Source: Betaproteobacteria bacterium
Lineage (GTDB): Bacteria > Pseudomonadota > Gammaproteobacteria > Burkholderiales > Usitatibacteraceae
Length of the DNA stretch: 42,322 nt
NCBI GenBank assembly: GCA_025362705.1
Contig: JANYFH010000111.1
Coordinates: forward strand, 1 to 42,322
Direction: 5' to 3'
The notes below the pieces were generated by a model. It saw only the letters and a list, made by a program, of their open reading frames with translations. It did not search any database and had not been told where the DNA came from. Positions 27,116-36,626 of this stretch are shown one piece after another. A program made the translations under genes and the position numbers. Each line of letters begins with the position of its first letter. Position 1 is the stretch's first letter.

Positions 27116-27544
27116 TTAGATCTTGAGTTCTTTGGGTTGCTGGGCACTGTGCGGATGCGTACCACCTGCATACACTTTCAGCTTCTTGATCATTGCGTAG
27201 CCCAGCGGACCTTTCGGTAACATTCCCTTGACGGCCTTTTCGAGGACGCGCTCAGGATGCTTTTGCTGGAGCTTGTTGAAGTTAGTTTCGTAGATGCCGC
27301 CTGGATATCCAGTGTGGCGGTAGTAGGTCTTTTGCTCACCTTTGTTGCCGGTGACACGCAGTTTTTCCACGTTCGTGACGACGATAAAATCACCAGTATC
27401 GACGTGTGGTGTGTACTCGGGCTTATGCTTGCCGCGCAAACGCAGGGCTACGGCTGAAGCAAGACGACCCAGGATTTGGTCGGTCGCATCAACGTGGAGC
27501 CAGTCATGCACGACTTCGTGTGGCTTGGCAGAAAATGTTTTCAT
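27116..27544 (-). CDS. rplM: 50S ribosomal protein L13
   Basis: 142 aa from [30 protein letters not shown]; the 184-aa ORF in the track is over-extended upstream. Confidence 0.98.
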   Translation of the reverse strand: MKTFSAKPHEVVHDWLHVDATDQILGRLASAVALRLRGKHKPEYTPHVDTGDFIVVTNVEKLRVTGNKGEQKTYYRHTGYPGGIYETNFNKLQQKHPERVLEKAVKGMLPKGPLGYAMIKKLKVYAGGTHPHSAQQPKELKI

Positions 27545-27820
27545 TGCAGTACTCGCTAGTATGGCGCTGCGTGGTTTATGGCTACCACCGGGCAGCTGAC
27601 CGGATGCTTGTAAATAATTGTCGGAAATCCATGCTGTTTGGACACCCTTGCGGGGACACCACGGCAACAATCCTTATCGCCAAGCAAACGGGGGGGTACT
27701 TGGCAGAACTCGAAATTATAGTAAATTCAAGCACTCCGTGTCAATTTTGTCTTGGTCGGCTCAGTTACGCTCAAATCCCGGTTGCGTTGGATATACACTA
27801 TGGAACCTCTGGAGGAATCT

Positions 27821-28249
27821 TTGAAAGCACGCATTAAATGGATTGAAAACGTCGCTTTTTTGGGCGAAAGCGAAAGCGGCCATGCTTTCGTCATGGATGG
27901 CTCGCCTGAGGCCGGCGGACGAAATCTCGGTCCACGTCCGATGGAAACGGTACTCATCGGAACCGGTGCCTGTAGCGCCTACGATGTCGTGCATATCCTC
28001 AAGAAAGGACGTGAACAGGTAACAGACTGCGTGGTAGAGCTACAGGCGGAAAGAGCGCCCATTGACCCTAAGGTCTTTGTCTCGATCCATTTTCATTTTA
28101 TTGTGAGTGGCAATGGCTTGAATCCTGGCAAAGTCGAACGTGCCGTCAAACTGTCCGCAGAAGTCTATTGTTCTGCTTCAGCGATGCTAGCCAAAACGGC
28201 ACAAATTACCCACGACTTCGAAATCCGGCAAGCGGCCACCACCAGTTAG
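27821..28249 (+). CDS. OsmC-family protein
   Basis: KARIKWIENVAFLGESESGHAFVMDGSPEAGGRNLGPRPMETVLIGTGACSAYDVVHIL; TTG start preferred because GGAGGA lies just upstream (ctctggaggaatctTTGaaagca). Confidence 0.88.
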   Translation: MKARIKWIENVAFLGESESGHAFVMDGSPEAGGRNLGPRPMETVLIGTGACSAYDVVHILKKGREQVTDCVVELQAERAPIDPKVFVSIHFHFIVSGNGLNPGKVERAVKLSAEVYCSASAMLAKTAQITHDFEIRQAATTS

Positions 28250-28254
28250 CGCGA

Positions 28255-28905
28255 TCAAATCCAGTATGTGGATCCGGTCATCACGCGCGAGAACATGGAC
28301 ATCGCCGTCTTAATCGGTCTTGGTAGTGGCATTGCTCCGAGTTGCGAACCAGATTGACCGTGGCGAATCTCGTCTTCGCGCATTGTTTCAATAATTACGC
28401 GACTACGCGTGTCGGTTGGAGAAATGCGTCCGAGATGGTTATGCAGATGTGTTTCTACCTGTCGCTCGGTCTCGACCAGGAATCCCATACTCCATTTGTC
28501 CCCCAATAATCCAGACACAACGCCAACGCTGAAGGCACCCGCATAAAACAAAGGGAGCAATCGACTCTTGTCACCACCCATTTCTCCGAGGCGTGACTCG
28601 CACCAGGCAAGGTGGTCGTGCTCCTCCTTCGCTGCCTGAACAAGCAGCGATCTCGTCTGATCTGCCATTGCGACCAGCGCCTGGCCTTGGTATAGCGCCT
28701 GCGCACAGACCTCTCCACAATGGTTCACGCGCATGAGCCGGATAGACTCTGCAATCGCCGCCTTATCGGCTACCGGATCAGCAGCATCGGGATTAGCAAT
28801 GGATGGCAACGGCTGGGGTCGCCCGGAACGTGCTTTTGCAAACATAGTTCTCATGCCGGTATCCAGCTCACAAATCAGGCGGTCTCGCAAATTCATTTTT
28901 TGCAT
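28255..28905 (-). CDS. coq7: 2-polyprenyl-3-methyl-6-methoxy-1,4-benzoquinone monooxygenase (Coq7 type)
   Basis: 216 aa; NHCGEVCAQALYQGQA and KEEHDHLAWCESRLGEMGG di-iron motifs. Confidence 0.95.
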   Translation of the reverse strand: MQKMNLRDRLICELDTGMRTMFAKARSGRPQPLPSIANPDAADPVADKAAIAESIRLMRVNHCGEVCAQALYQGQALVAMADQTRSLLVQAAKEEHDHLAWCESRLGEMGGDKSRLLPLFYAGAFSVGVVSGLLGDKWSMGFLVETERQVETHLHNHLGRISPTDTRSRVIIETMREDEIRHGQSGSQLGAMPLPRPIKTAMSMFSRVMTGSTYWI

Positions 28906-28911
28906 TCAAAA

Positions 28912-28941
28912 AAAAACGGGCACCCAAAGGTGCCCGTTTTT
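28912..28941. terminator. Rho-independent terminator between the porin and coq7
   Basis: aaaaacgggcacc-caaa-ggtgcccgttttt. Confidence 0.92.
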
Positions 28942-28961
28942 GTGGTCTCAAACTAAACGGT

Positions 28962-30059
28962 TTAGAACGTGTGGCGCAGACCTACACCCATACCCTTTGG
29001 ATCAGCATCAACTACAATGCCCGGCAATCCAGATGCATTCAAGCCAACGTTTGCCGCCACATTGTTCTTGAGCGAAGCATAGCGTGCCATGAAGGTCGTT
29101 CTCTTGGAGAAGTTGTAGTTATATCCAACGGTCGAAAGTTTGCTTTCCGGCTGAATAACACCGGCCGTCGTCAAGCCACCGTCCTTTAACCGCCCAACCG
29201 TGGCCATGAACTGATGCATGCCGACGGTATAGGTAAGTGAGGCTTGATACGCTTTCTTGTCCGTGCGGTCGGTCGACCTGATTTTCTGCGTCAACGCACC
29301 GATTTTGAACGGGCCGAAGACAAAAGTCGCTGCGAGATTTTGCCCCTTTTCGGTCACACCAGCAGTAACCGCCGCTCCACGCGTGTCTTTATGCTTCTCG
29401 TTAGCGTAATTGATTCTGAACGGGCCAGCAGCGTAGTCGATGCTTGCGCTGACGGAGTTCGGATTGGTCGTCGCGGTTTTACCTTCATCTGCGCCGTACA
29501 TCGCACGAAGTGAAAAACCATTGATGTTCGGCGACCAGTATTGAACCATGTTGACTTCACGGCGATTAAAATCGCTCGTATTGATCACTGCCAACTGATT
29601 GCCGATGGTGTTCTGCTCATAAGGATCGACGAAAATCGCGGAGAGTTTGAACGGGCTGTCCCAACGTCCGATGATGACGCTACCGAAGCCACCTTGCAGA
29701 CCAACACCGCTATTACGTCCGGAAACAGGGCTGTTGTTGATATTGATAGGGGTTGCGGCTGGAGCGGGGTTCAATGCGCTCACAGACGTGACGTTTTCTT
29801 CCGGAGTGAAACCCATTTCCAGTTGGAAGAACGCTTTCAGTCCACCGCCGACATCTTCAGTACCGCGAATACCGATCAAGGATGACTCGTTTACCACCGT
29901 TGTCCTTCTTGACACCGATGTCGCACCACCTTCGGCTTTCACGCTGTTGACCATTTCCCAGGCGCGACCATAGAGGGTCACGGGGTTAGCCGATTGCGCC
30001 ATGACGGCCGGGGCGAATGTTGCGCCAGCGACAGCGAGTGCGATCAATTTTTTGTTCAT
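28962..30059 (-). CDS. Gram-negative trimeric porin (Burkholderiales type)
   Basis: Starts MNKKLIALAVAGATFAPAVMAQSANPVTLYGRAWEMV; LIGIRGTEDVGGGLKAFFQLEMGF; ends GVGLRHTF. ORF-track start at 30188 is over-extended. Confidence 0.95.
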   Translation of the reverse strand: MNKKLIALAVAGATFAPAVMAQSANPVTLYGRAWEMVNSVKAEGGATSVSRRTTVVNESSLIGIRGTEDVGGGLKAFFQLEMGFTPEENVTSVSALNPAPAATPININNSPVSGRNSGVGLQGGFGSVIIGRWDSPFKLSAIFVDPYEQNTIGNQLAVINTSDFNRREVNMVQYWSPNINGFSLRAMYGADEGKTATTNPNSVSASIDYAAGPFRINYANEKHKDTRGAAVTAGVTEKGQNLAATFVFGPFKIGALTQKIRSTDRTDKKAYQASLTYTVGMHQFMATVGRLKDGGLTTAGVIQPESKLSTVGYNYNFSKRTTFMARYASLKNNVAANVGLNASGLPGIVVDADPKGMGVGLRHTF

Positions 30060-30283
30060 CAAAAATCTCCTTAGGGTTAAGTTGAGGCTTTTTAATTCTT
30101 CACAACACAAAAACCTCTTGGGGTAGAGCATGCCACCTGTACGTTGCGCCAAACCGGCTAACACCCACGTAGCAACTTCTCCCACCATCGTAATGCCAAA
30201 ATCTTTTGAGAAGCCGCCGTCATATTGCCAAATTTAGCGCACTTGCTCAAGTGAACACTGTGAAATTAGCCACAGCAAAGGCA

Positions 30284-30307
30284 GCCTGTTGCGTTTGCGC
30301 AACAGGC
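30284..30307. terminator. Perfect 10-bp stem hairpin downstream of trpC
   Basis: gcctgttgcg-tttg-cgcaacaggc; only a weak T-run follows on the minus strand. Confidence 0.55.
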
Positions 30308-30349
30308 ACGCTTATCGCCGCAATACACGACACCTCAATCACAGGCAAG

Positions 30350-31171
30350 TTATCGCAGTGTGTCTGCAAAGAGCATCATGAGGGCAGCACCCGGATCGGA
30401 TGATTCCATCAACGCACCTCCAACAAGGTAAGTGCCTACTCCGCAACCGTACATCTTCTTCACGATGGCAATATCGGAAATGCCGCTTTCAGTCACCAAA
30501 ATTCTATCCGGAGGAACAAGCTCCTTTAGCGTTAGCGTAGTTTCAATATTTGTCTTGAATTGCTTCAGATCGCGATTATTAATGCCAATCAATGGCGTCT
30601 TGAGCATGAGTGCTTGTTGCAGTTCATCTGCTTGATGAGACTCCGCAAGCACAGCCAGGCCAAGTCCTGCAGCAAGTGCCTCCCATTCCACAAACGCTTC
30701 AACGGGCACCGCCCCCATGATAAACAGAACCGCATCAGCGCCCATCGCCCGGGCTTCGACGATTTGATACGGATCCACAATAAAGTCTTTCCGAAGCACC
30801 GGCAAACGGCAAGCCGCACGCGCTGCGACCAAGTCTTCCATTGATCCTTGAAAGTACTCACTGTCGGTGAGTACTGAAAGGCAGGCAGCACCGTGCGCCT
30901 CATAGCTTTGCGCAAATCTGGCCGGCTCAAACGTTGCGCCGACTCCCGCAAGGCCTGCGCGGAAAACCCCGGCGCTGGGACTGGCTTTCTTGATTTCTGC
31001 AATCACCGCCGCCTTACCTGCCGCGCGCTTGGCGCGAATCGCGCCAACAAAATCGCGCGTTGGTTGCATATCCCTGACGAGTGCTTCTATTTCCGCCAGT
31101 GGCCGCCTCAGCTTCGCCTCGACAACTTCGCGACGCTTGGTCGCAAGGATTTTTTTCAGGATATCCGACAT
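30350..31171 (-). CDS. trpC: Indole-3-glycerol-phosphate synthase
   Basis: 273 aa; AVIAEIKKASPSAGVFR, LRKDFIVDPYQIVEARAMGADAVLFI, LIGINNRDLKQF, VTESGI. Confidence 0.97.
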   Translation of the reverse strand: MSDILKKILATKRREVVEAKLRRPLAEIEALVRDMQPTRDFVGAIRAKRAAGKAAVIAEIKKASPSAGVFRAGLAGVGATFEPARFAQSYEAHGAACLSVLTDSEYFQGSMEDLVAARAACRLPVLRKDFIVDPYQIVEARAMGADAVLFIMGAVPVEAFVEWEALAAGLGLAVLAESHQADELQQALMLKTPLIGINNRDLKQFKTNIETTLTLKELVPPDRILVTESGISDIAIVKKMYGCGVGTYLVGGALMESSDPGAALMMLFADTLR

Positions 31172-31206
31172 GCGTAGCGGTCTCCGGCCAGCCTTTCGAA
31201 GGAAAT

Positions 31207-32235
31207 CTAAATTGCCGACGAGAATTTGACGAGCGCGTCAAGCTTCGCACGTGCTTTTCCGCTCTCGATCATTTCGCGCGCCTTGGTGACACCACCCCAC
31301 AAATCATTTGCCAAACCCGCAACATAGATCGCCGCCCCGGCATTGAGCATCACGATGTCCTTTGCCGGGCCGGACTTATTGTCCAGCACACCCAGCACCA
31401 TTTCTTTCGACGACTCTTTGTCCTTCGCCTTGATCGCCTCAATCGGAGCGATATCGAGCCCGAATTGCTTGGGTTCAATTTTGAACTCAGTGACAAAACC
31501 GTGTTTTAGTTCGGCCACCAGAGTGGGCCCTGAAATCGTGATCTCGTCGAGTCCATCTTCTCCATGTACTACCATGACATGTTTCGAACCCAGCTCTTTC
31601 AACACGCGCGCCTGAATACCGACCAGATCGCTGTGAAATACGCCCATCAACTGGTTAGGGGCACCGGCTGGATTCGTCAACGGGCCAAGAATATTGAGAA
31701 TCGTGCGCATACCCAGTTCTTTCCTAATCGGCGCAGCGTATTTCATCGCGGGGTGATGAATTGGCGCGAACATGAAACCCAATCCAACCTGTTTGATCGA
31801 CTCTGCAACCTGCGCGGGCGACAGATTCACATTCACGCCCAGTACTTCCAATACGTCGGCGCTACCTGATTGCGAGGACACCGAGCGACCCCCGTGTTTC
31901 GCAACGCGTGCGCCAGCAGCAGCAGCGACGAACGCTGTGGCAGTTGAAATGTTAAACGTATGCGATTTATCACCGCCTGTGCCACAGGTATCCACCAGAT
32001 TCGGCAAGTCACCAACATCAACTTTGGTGGAGAATTCGCGCATCACTTTCGCGGCAGCCGCAATTTCGGACACCGTCTCGGTCTTCACATGCAGGCCCAT
32101 GAGAATTGCGGAAAGTTGTACCGGTGTGACCTTGCCTTCCATGACTTGACGGAACAGATCGACCATTTCATCGAAGAATATCTCGCGTTTATCGGAAAGA
32201 CGGCTGATGGCTTCCTGTGCAGTAAACATATTCAA
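31207..32235 (-). CDS. trpD: Anthranilate phosphoribosyltransferase
   Basis: 342 aa; [51 protein letters not shown]. Confidence 0.98.
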   Translation of the reverse strand: MNMFTAQEAISRLSDKREIFFDEMVDLFRQVMEGKVTPVQLSAILMGLHVKTETVSEIAAAAKVMREFSTKVDVGDLPNLVDTCGTGGDKSHTFNISTATAFVAAAAGARVAKHGGRSVSSQSGSADVLEVLGVNVNLSPAQVAESIKQVGLGFMFAPIHHPAMKYAAPIRKELGMRTILNILGPLTNPAGAPNQLMGVFHSDLVGIQARVLKELGSKHVMVVHGEDGLDEITISGPTLVAELKHGFVTEFKIEPKQFGLDIAPIEAIKAKDKESSKEMVLGVLDNKSGPAKDIVMLNAGAAIYVAGLANDLWGGVTKAREMIESGKARAKLDALVKFSSAI

Positions 32236-32801
32236 ACCTTCATCCTTAGAAAATTCTCCAATAACGCATGACCATGTTCGGTCATGATCGATTCAGGATG
32301 GAACTGCACGCCCTCCACAGCGAGCGTCTTGTGCCGCAATCCCATGATCTCGCCGTCGTCGGTCCACGCAGTCACTTCAAGACAATCAGGACAAGTTTCG
32401 CGCTCGATCACCAGCGAGTGGTAACGAGTGATTCGGTACGGTGATGGCAGGTCCGAGAATACACCTGCGCCGGTGTGGGTCATCTGCGAGGTTTTCCCAT
32501 GCATCAGCGTTTTCGCATGCACCACTCTGCCGCCAAACGCCTGCCCGATGCTTTGGTGTCCCAGGCACACACCCAGAATCGGGATTTTCCCCGCAAATTT
32601 TTCAACAGTGGGTACGGAAATCCCCGCCTCCGTCGGTGAACAAGGCCCCGGTGAAATCACGATTCGCGCAGGTGCGAGTTTTTCGATATCCAGCAGCGAA
32701 ATTTCATCGTTTCGCTTGACCAGCACATCTTCGCCCAGTTCGCCAAAATACTGAACCAGGTTGAACGTAAAGCTATCGTAGTTATCGATCATGAGTAACA
32801 T
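32232..32801 (-). CDS. trpG: Anthranilate synthase component II (glutamine amidotransferase)
   Basis: Starts [69 protein letters not shown]-track start at 33065 is over-extended; ATGA overlap with trpD. Confidence 0.97.
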   Translation of the reverse strand: MLLMIDNYDSFTFNLVQYFGELGEDVLVKRNDEISLLDIEKLAPARIVISPGPCSPTEAGISVPTVEKFAGKIPILGVCLGHQSIGQAFGGRVVHAKTLMHGKTSQMTHTGAGVFSDLPSPYRITRYHSLVIERETCPDCLEVTAWTDDGEIMGLRHKTLAVEGVQFHPESIMTEHGHALLENFLRMKV

Positions 32802-32811
32802 TTTTCTCTCC

Positions 32812-34314
32812 TCACGATGGATTGGTGTCGATGCCGAGCGACACCATTTCGGCCGCGCGCAGCAGGGCACGTGCCTTGTTTTCGGTTTCCTGCCATTCGA
32901 GTTCTGGCACCGAATCGGCAACGATGCCCGCTGCCGCCTGCACGTAAAGCGTGCCGTCTTTGACAACACCGGTACGAATCGCAATCGCCAAATCCATGTT
33001 GCCGTTAAATCCAAGATACCCCGCTGCACCCGCATAAACGCCACGTTTGCTGGGTTCGAGTTCATCGATGATTTCCATCGCGCGCACTTTCGGCGTGCCC
33101 GCTACCGTACCGGCCGGAAAAGTCGCCCGCAGCAAATCGATCGGGCCAACGTCATCGCGAATTTCCGCGTCAACATTCGACACCAGATGCATCACATGCG
33201 AGTAACGCTCCACCACCATTTGTTCAGTCACTTTCACGCTGCCGGTTTTTGCGATGCGACCCAGGTCATTGCGACCAAGATCAATCAGCATCAAATGTTC
33301 CGCCAGTTCCTTGGGATCATTTTTCAATTCAATTTCGAGGGCGAGGTCGCGCTCAGTGGTATCGCCACGTTTGCGCGTGCCGGCAATCGGACGTACCGTC
33401 ACTTTGCTGCCTTCCTGGCGCACCAGAATTTCCGGCGAGGCGCCGACGATATGGAAGTCACCCATGTCGAAATAAAACATGTAGGGCGAAGGATTGATTG
33501 AGCGCAATGCCCGATACAGGTTGATCGGCGGCGCATCGAAGGATTGCGAAATCCGCTGCGAAATTTGCACTTGCATGATGTCGCCATCGACGATGTACTG
33601 CTTGCATTTCGCAACCGCCTTCAGAAATGCTTCCTTACCGATTTCGGATACCGGCTCTTGCGCCACAGCACCAGGCACGTACACGGGAAGCGGCGCGTGT
33701 TCGCGCAAACCCAGTCGCAGCGTGGTCAAACGTCGCTGCGCATTTACGAAAGCATTCTCGCGGGCGGGATCGGCGTATACGATCAAATGCAGCTTGCCGG
33801 AAAGATTGTCCACCACCGCAAGTTCGTCCGACAGCATCAATAAAATATCGGGTGTGCCGATCACGTCTTTTTTCAGGGCGTGCTCATCGAGTTCGAGCTT
33901 GTGCTCGACGTAGCGCACCGTGTCATAGCCAAAATAGCCGGCCAGCCCGCCGGCGAATCGGAGCGCGCCCTCAATCGGCGCTGCGTTGAAGCGCTTGCGA
34001 TATTTTTCAACAAACACCAGTGGGTCCTTGACGAAAACATGCTCCAGCGTCTCGGTCTGTCCGCCCGTTTTTGCCCGCACAATCGCGCATTCCTTGCCTT
34101 TTACCCGCAGCCATTCGCGCGCAGGCAAGCCGATGATTGAATAGCGCCCGAATCGCTCGCCGCCAATGACGGATTCGAGCAGATACGAAAACGGTTTATT
34201 GGCCAGCTTGAGATAGATCGACAGCGGCGTATCCAGGTCCGCGAAGGTCTCAAGCGTGACGGGGATTCGGTTGTAGCCCTGCGCGGCGAGTGCCGCGAAT
34301 TGAGTTTCGTTCAT
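32812..34314 (-). CDS. trpE: Anthranilate synthase component I
   Basis: 500 aa; [65 protein letters not shown]. Confidence 0.98.
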   Translation of the reverse strand: MNETQFAALAAQGYNRIPVTLETFADLDTPLSIYLKLANKPFSYLLESVIGGERFGRYSIIGLPAREWLRVKGKECAIVRAKTGGQTETLEHVFVKDPLVFVEKYRKRFNAAPIEGALRFAGGLAGYFGYDTVRYVEHKLELDEHALKKDVIGTPDILLMLSDELAVVDNLSGKLHLIVYADPARENAFVNAQRRLTTLRLGLREHAPLPVYVPGAVAQEPVSEIGKEAFLKAVAKCKQYIVDGDIMQVQISQRISQSFDAPPINLYRALRSINPSPYMFYFDMGDFHIVGASPEILVRQEGSKVTVRPIAGTRKRGDTTERDLALEIELKNDPKELAEHLMLIDLGRNDLGRIAKTGSVKVTEQMVVERYSHVMHLVSNVDAEIRDDVGPIDLLRATFPAGTVAGTPKVRAMEIIDELEPSKRGVYAGAAGYLGFNGNMDLAIAIRTGVVKDGTLYVQAAAGIVADSVPELEWQETENKARALLRAAEMVSLGIDTNPS

Positions 34315-34367
34315 GATTTTCCAGCAAAGGTTGTATTGGACAGCGGGACAACACGGCAGCTAATTAC

Positions 34368-34418
34368 TTAGCGCCAGTTATGCCATCGCCACGTCCAAAC
34401 CTGTTTGCTGAAAGTCAT
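34368..34418 (-). CDS. trpL: Putative trp operon leader peptide MTFSKQVWTWRWHNWR*
   Basis: 16-codon ORF with four Trp codons (residues 8, 10, 12, 15), between the gph stop (34437) and the trpE start (34314); overlaps mutually exclusive RNA pairings. No strong Shine-Dalgarno seen. Confidence 0.75.
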   Translation of the reverse strand: MTFSKQVWTWRWHNWR

Positions 34419-34436
34419 GTTGAATTGGGGAAGAAG

Positions 34437-35276
34437 TTAATGCGGAGGCATCACTTTAACAAATTTTAGCGCCGAAGGAATATCGTCGATAAATGCGTCG
34501 CAGTCCAGCCCGCGAAGTTCCTGGCCTTCGTTGTAGCCGTAGGGAACGATAAACACGGGGCAACCTGCCGCGCGCGCCGCTTCGGCGTCGTTCACCGAAT
34601 CGCCGATCAGCAGCAACTCGGCGGTGTTGCAGTCAAAAAACTTCGCCGCGTGTTGGAGCGGCAGCGGATGTGGTTTCTTTTCGGGCAGGGAGTCACCGGA
34701 AAGAACGAGTTCGACATAACCGCTGAGGCCCGATTTTTCCAGTAGCGGCAAGGTGAATTTTTCAGCTTTGTTAGTGACACATCCGAGCCGGAATCCTTTG
34801 TCCCGCAACGCATTCAGGCCATCGATCACACCGGGAAAAGGAATCGAGGTGTCGCCAAAACACTTGTCATACTGTCGCTCAAAATTCGCAACAGCGACTT
34901 TCAGCGCAGTGGGGCCAACTTCGCCGACGGCATCTTTGAGCGTCTTCGCAACAAGATTCGCAATACCTTTGCCGACATAAGTTTTAATCAGCGCAGGATC
35001 CAGCGGCACAAAGCCGAGCGCCGCACGCATCATGTTCGCCGCAGTCGCGATGTCGCCCACGGTATCCAGCAATGTGCCATCGAGATCCAACAGCACCGCT
35101 CTGAGCGGAACGGGAAACGCAAATTTGGGCTTCGCGCGCAGCTTGGGTTTCTTGACAACGACATCCCCGTCCGCAGGCACATCGGCCTGAGAGCCAATAT
35201 CCACGCCGCTCTCCATGGCAATGCCGCCGGGAGCCGCGCCAGTGCTGGGGTTTGGCGCATCCAACTCAACGGTCAT
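34437..35276 (-). CDS. gph: Phosphoglycolate phosphatase (HAD family) with N-terminal extension of about 55 aa
   Basis: 279 aa; [75 protein letters not shown] overlap with rpe. Confidence 0.93.
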   Translation of the reverse strand: MTVELDAPNPSTGAAPGGIAMESGVDIGSQADVPADGDVVVKKPKLRAKPKFAFPVPLRAVLLDLDGTLLDTVGDIATAANMMRAALGFVPLDPALIKTYVGKGIANLVAKTLKDAVGEVGPTALKVAVANFERQYDKCFGDTSIPFPGVIDGLNALRDKGFRLGCVTNKAEKFTLPLLEKSGLSGYVELVLSGDSLPEKKPHPLPLQHAAKFFDCNTAELLLIGDSVNDAEAARAAGCPVFIVPYGYNEGQELRGLDCDAFIDDIPSALKFVKVMPPH

Positions 35277-35971
35277 ACACGTGCCTTTGCCAATTCGCCG
35301 CGCATTGCGCTGATCGTCGCAAGATAATCGGCTTGCCCAAAAATCGCCGAGCCTGCAACAAATGTGTCGGCACCGGCTCTGGCGATATCGGCAATATTTT
35401 CTGTCTTCACACCACCATCGACTTCAAGCCAGATTTCACGCCCGGATTTTGCAACTTCCGCGGTGATCCGTTTTTTCGCCTCTGCCAATTTCGCCAATGC
35501 TGAAGGTATGAATTTTTGTCCGCCGAATCCGGGGTTAACCGACATGATGAGGATCAGATCCACTTTGTCCATCACGTGATCGAGATAGCTGAGTGGCGTC
35601 GCCGGGTTGAACACAAGTCCCGCTTTACAGCCGTTTTCGCGAATCAGTGCGAGCGTGCGATCAATATGGTCAGACGCCTCGGGGTGAAAACTGATGATAT
35701 CCGCACCCGCCTTTGCAAAGTCAGGCACGATCCGATCCACCGGTTTGACCATCAAATGCACATCAATGGGAATTTTGCTGCCATCCACGCGTTTGCTATG
35801 CGGTCGCACCGCCTCGCAAACCATCGGGCCGATAGTGAGATTCGGTACGAAATGATTGTCCATGACGTCGAAATGAATCAAGTCTGCGCCAGCCGCAATG
35901 ACGGCGCCGACCTCTTCACCCAGTTGGGAAAAATCGGCGGAAAGAATCGAGGGAGCAATACGAAAAGTCAT
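35273..35971 (-). CDS. rpe: Ribulose-phosphate 3-epimerase
   Basis: 232 aa; [60 protein letters not shown]. Confidence 0.98.
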   Translation of the reverse strand: MTFRIAPSILSADFSQLGEEVGAVIAAGADLIHFDVMDNHFVPNLTIGPMVCEAVRPHSKRVDGSKIPIDVHLMVKPVDRIVPDFAKAGADIISFHPEASDHIDRTLALIRENGCKAGLVFNPATPLSYLDHVMDKVDLILIMSVNPGFGGQKFIPSALAKLAEAKKRITAEVAKSGREIWLEVDGGVKTENIADIARAGADTFVAGSAIFGQADYLATISAMRGELAKARV

Positions 35972-36019
35972 GAAAACGCTTTCAGGAATGCGTACATTTT
36001 AGCGTGTTAGCATTGTTTT

Positions 36020-36403
36020 ATGAATGAGACAAAAAAATACGCAATCGACGTCACCGCGCAGGCGTTTTATCTTCCCGAACAGTCCGATGAAGAGAACGAC
36101 CAGTATGTTTTTGCCTACGCGATTCGTATTTTCAATACCGGCCAGGTATCAGCAAAAGTCGTTAGCCGCCACTGGGTCATCACCGACTCGGACAATCAGG
36201 TACAGGAAGTGCGCGGCATGGGTGTAGTCGGCGAACAGCCGACGATCAAACCCGGCTCATCGTATGAGTACACATCAGGTTCGTCATTGAGCACGATGGT
36301 CGGCACCATGCGCGGCACCTACCAGATGCTTGCGGAAGACGGTACCAGGTTCGACGCAGTGATACCGGAGTTCACACTTTCGGTGCCACGCGTGTTGCAC
36401 TAA
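36020..36403 (+). CDS. apaG: Co2+/Mg2+ efflux protein ApaG
   Basis: 127 aa; FAYAIRIFNTGQVSAKVVSRHWVITDSDNQVQEVRGMGVVGEQPTIKPGSSYEYTSG. Confidence 0.97.
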   Translation: MNETKKYAIDVTAQAFYLPEQSDEENDQYVFAYAIRIFNTGQVSAKVVSRHWVITDSDNQVQEVRGMGVVGEQPTIKPGSSYEYTSGSSLSTMVGTMRGTYQMLAEDGTRFDAVIPEFTLSVPRVLH

Positions 36404-36537
36404 AGCTTGCTTTTTTCGTCGGCATCCTTGCCGCGAACTTCAGGTGGTTTCGGTTTCTTCTTCTTCGGAAACGTCCACCAGACAATAAACACCGCCAGCG
36501 CGAACGCTAGAAATACCTGCGCAAATACCCAGACCAT
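36400..36537 (-). CDS. Small single-TM membrane protein of 45 aa
   Basis: MVWVFAQVFLAFALAVFIVWWTFPKKKKPKPPEVRGKDADEKSKL*; GGAGA Shine-Dalgarno; stop overlaps the apaG stop tail-to-tail. Below the ORF-track length cut-off. Confidence 0.8.
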   Translation of the reverse strand: MVWVFAQVFLAFALAVFIVWWTFPKKKKPKPPEVRGKDADEKSKL

Positions 36538-36626
36538 CTATTTCTCCAATATTCAACGCTGACTAAAATGCCAAAGCGATTCGGCCAAACGGCACGCGTC
36601 AACGCGATTGATATACTCGCGGCAAC

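Noticed and set aside
32802-33065. N-terminal extension of the trpG ORF (277 aa)
   Set aside because: The extension overlaps trpE out of frame; the conserved TrpG N-terminus [14 protein letters not shown] starts at 32801.
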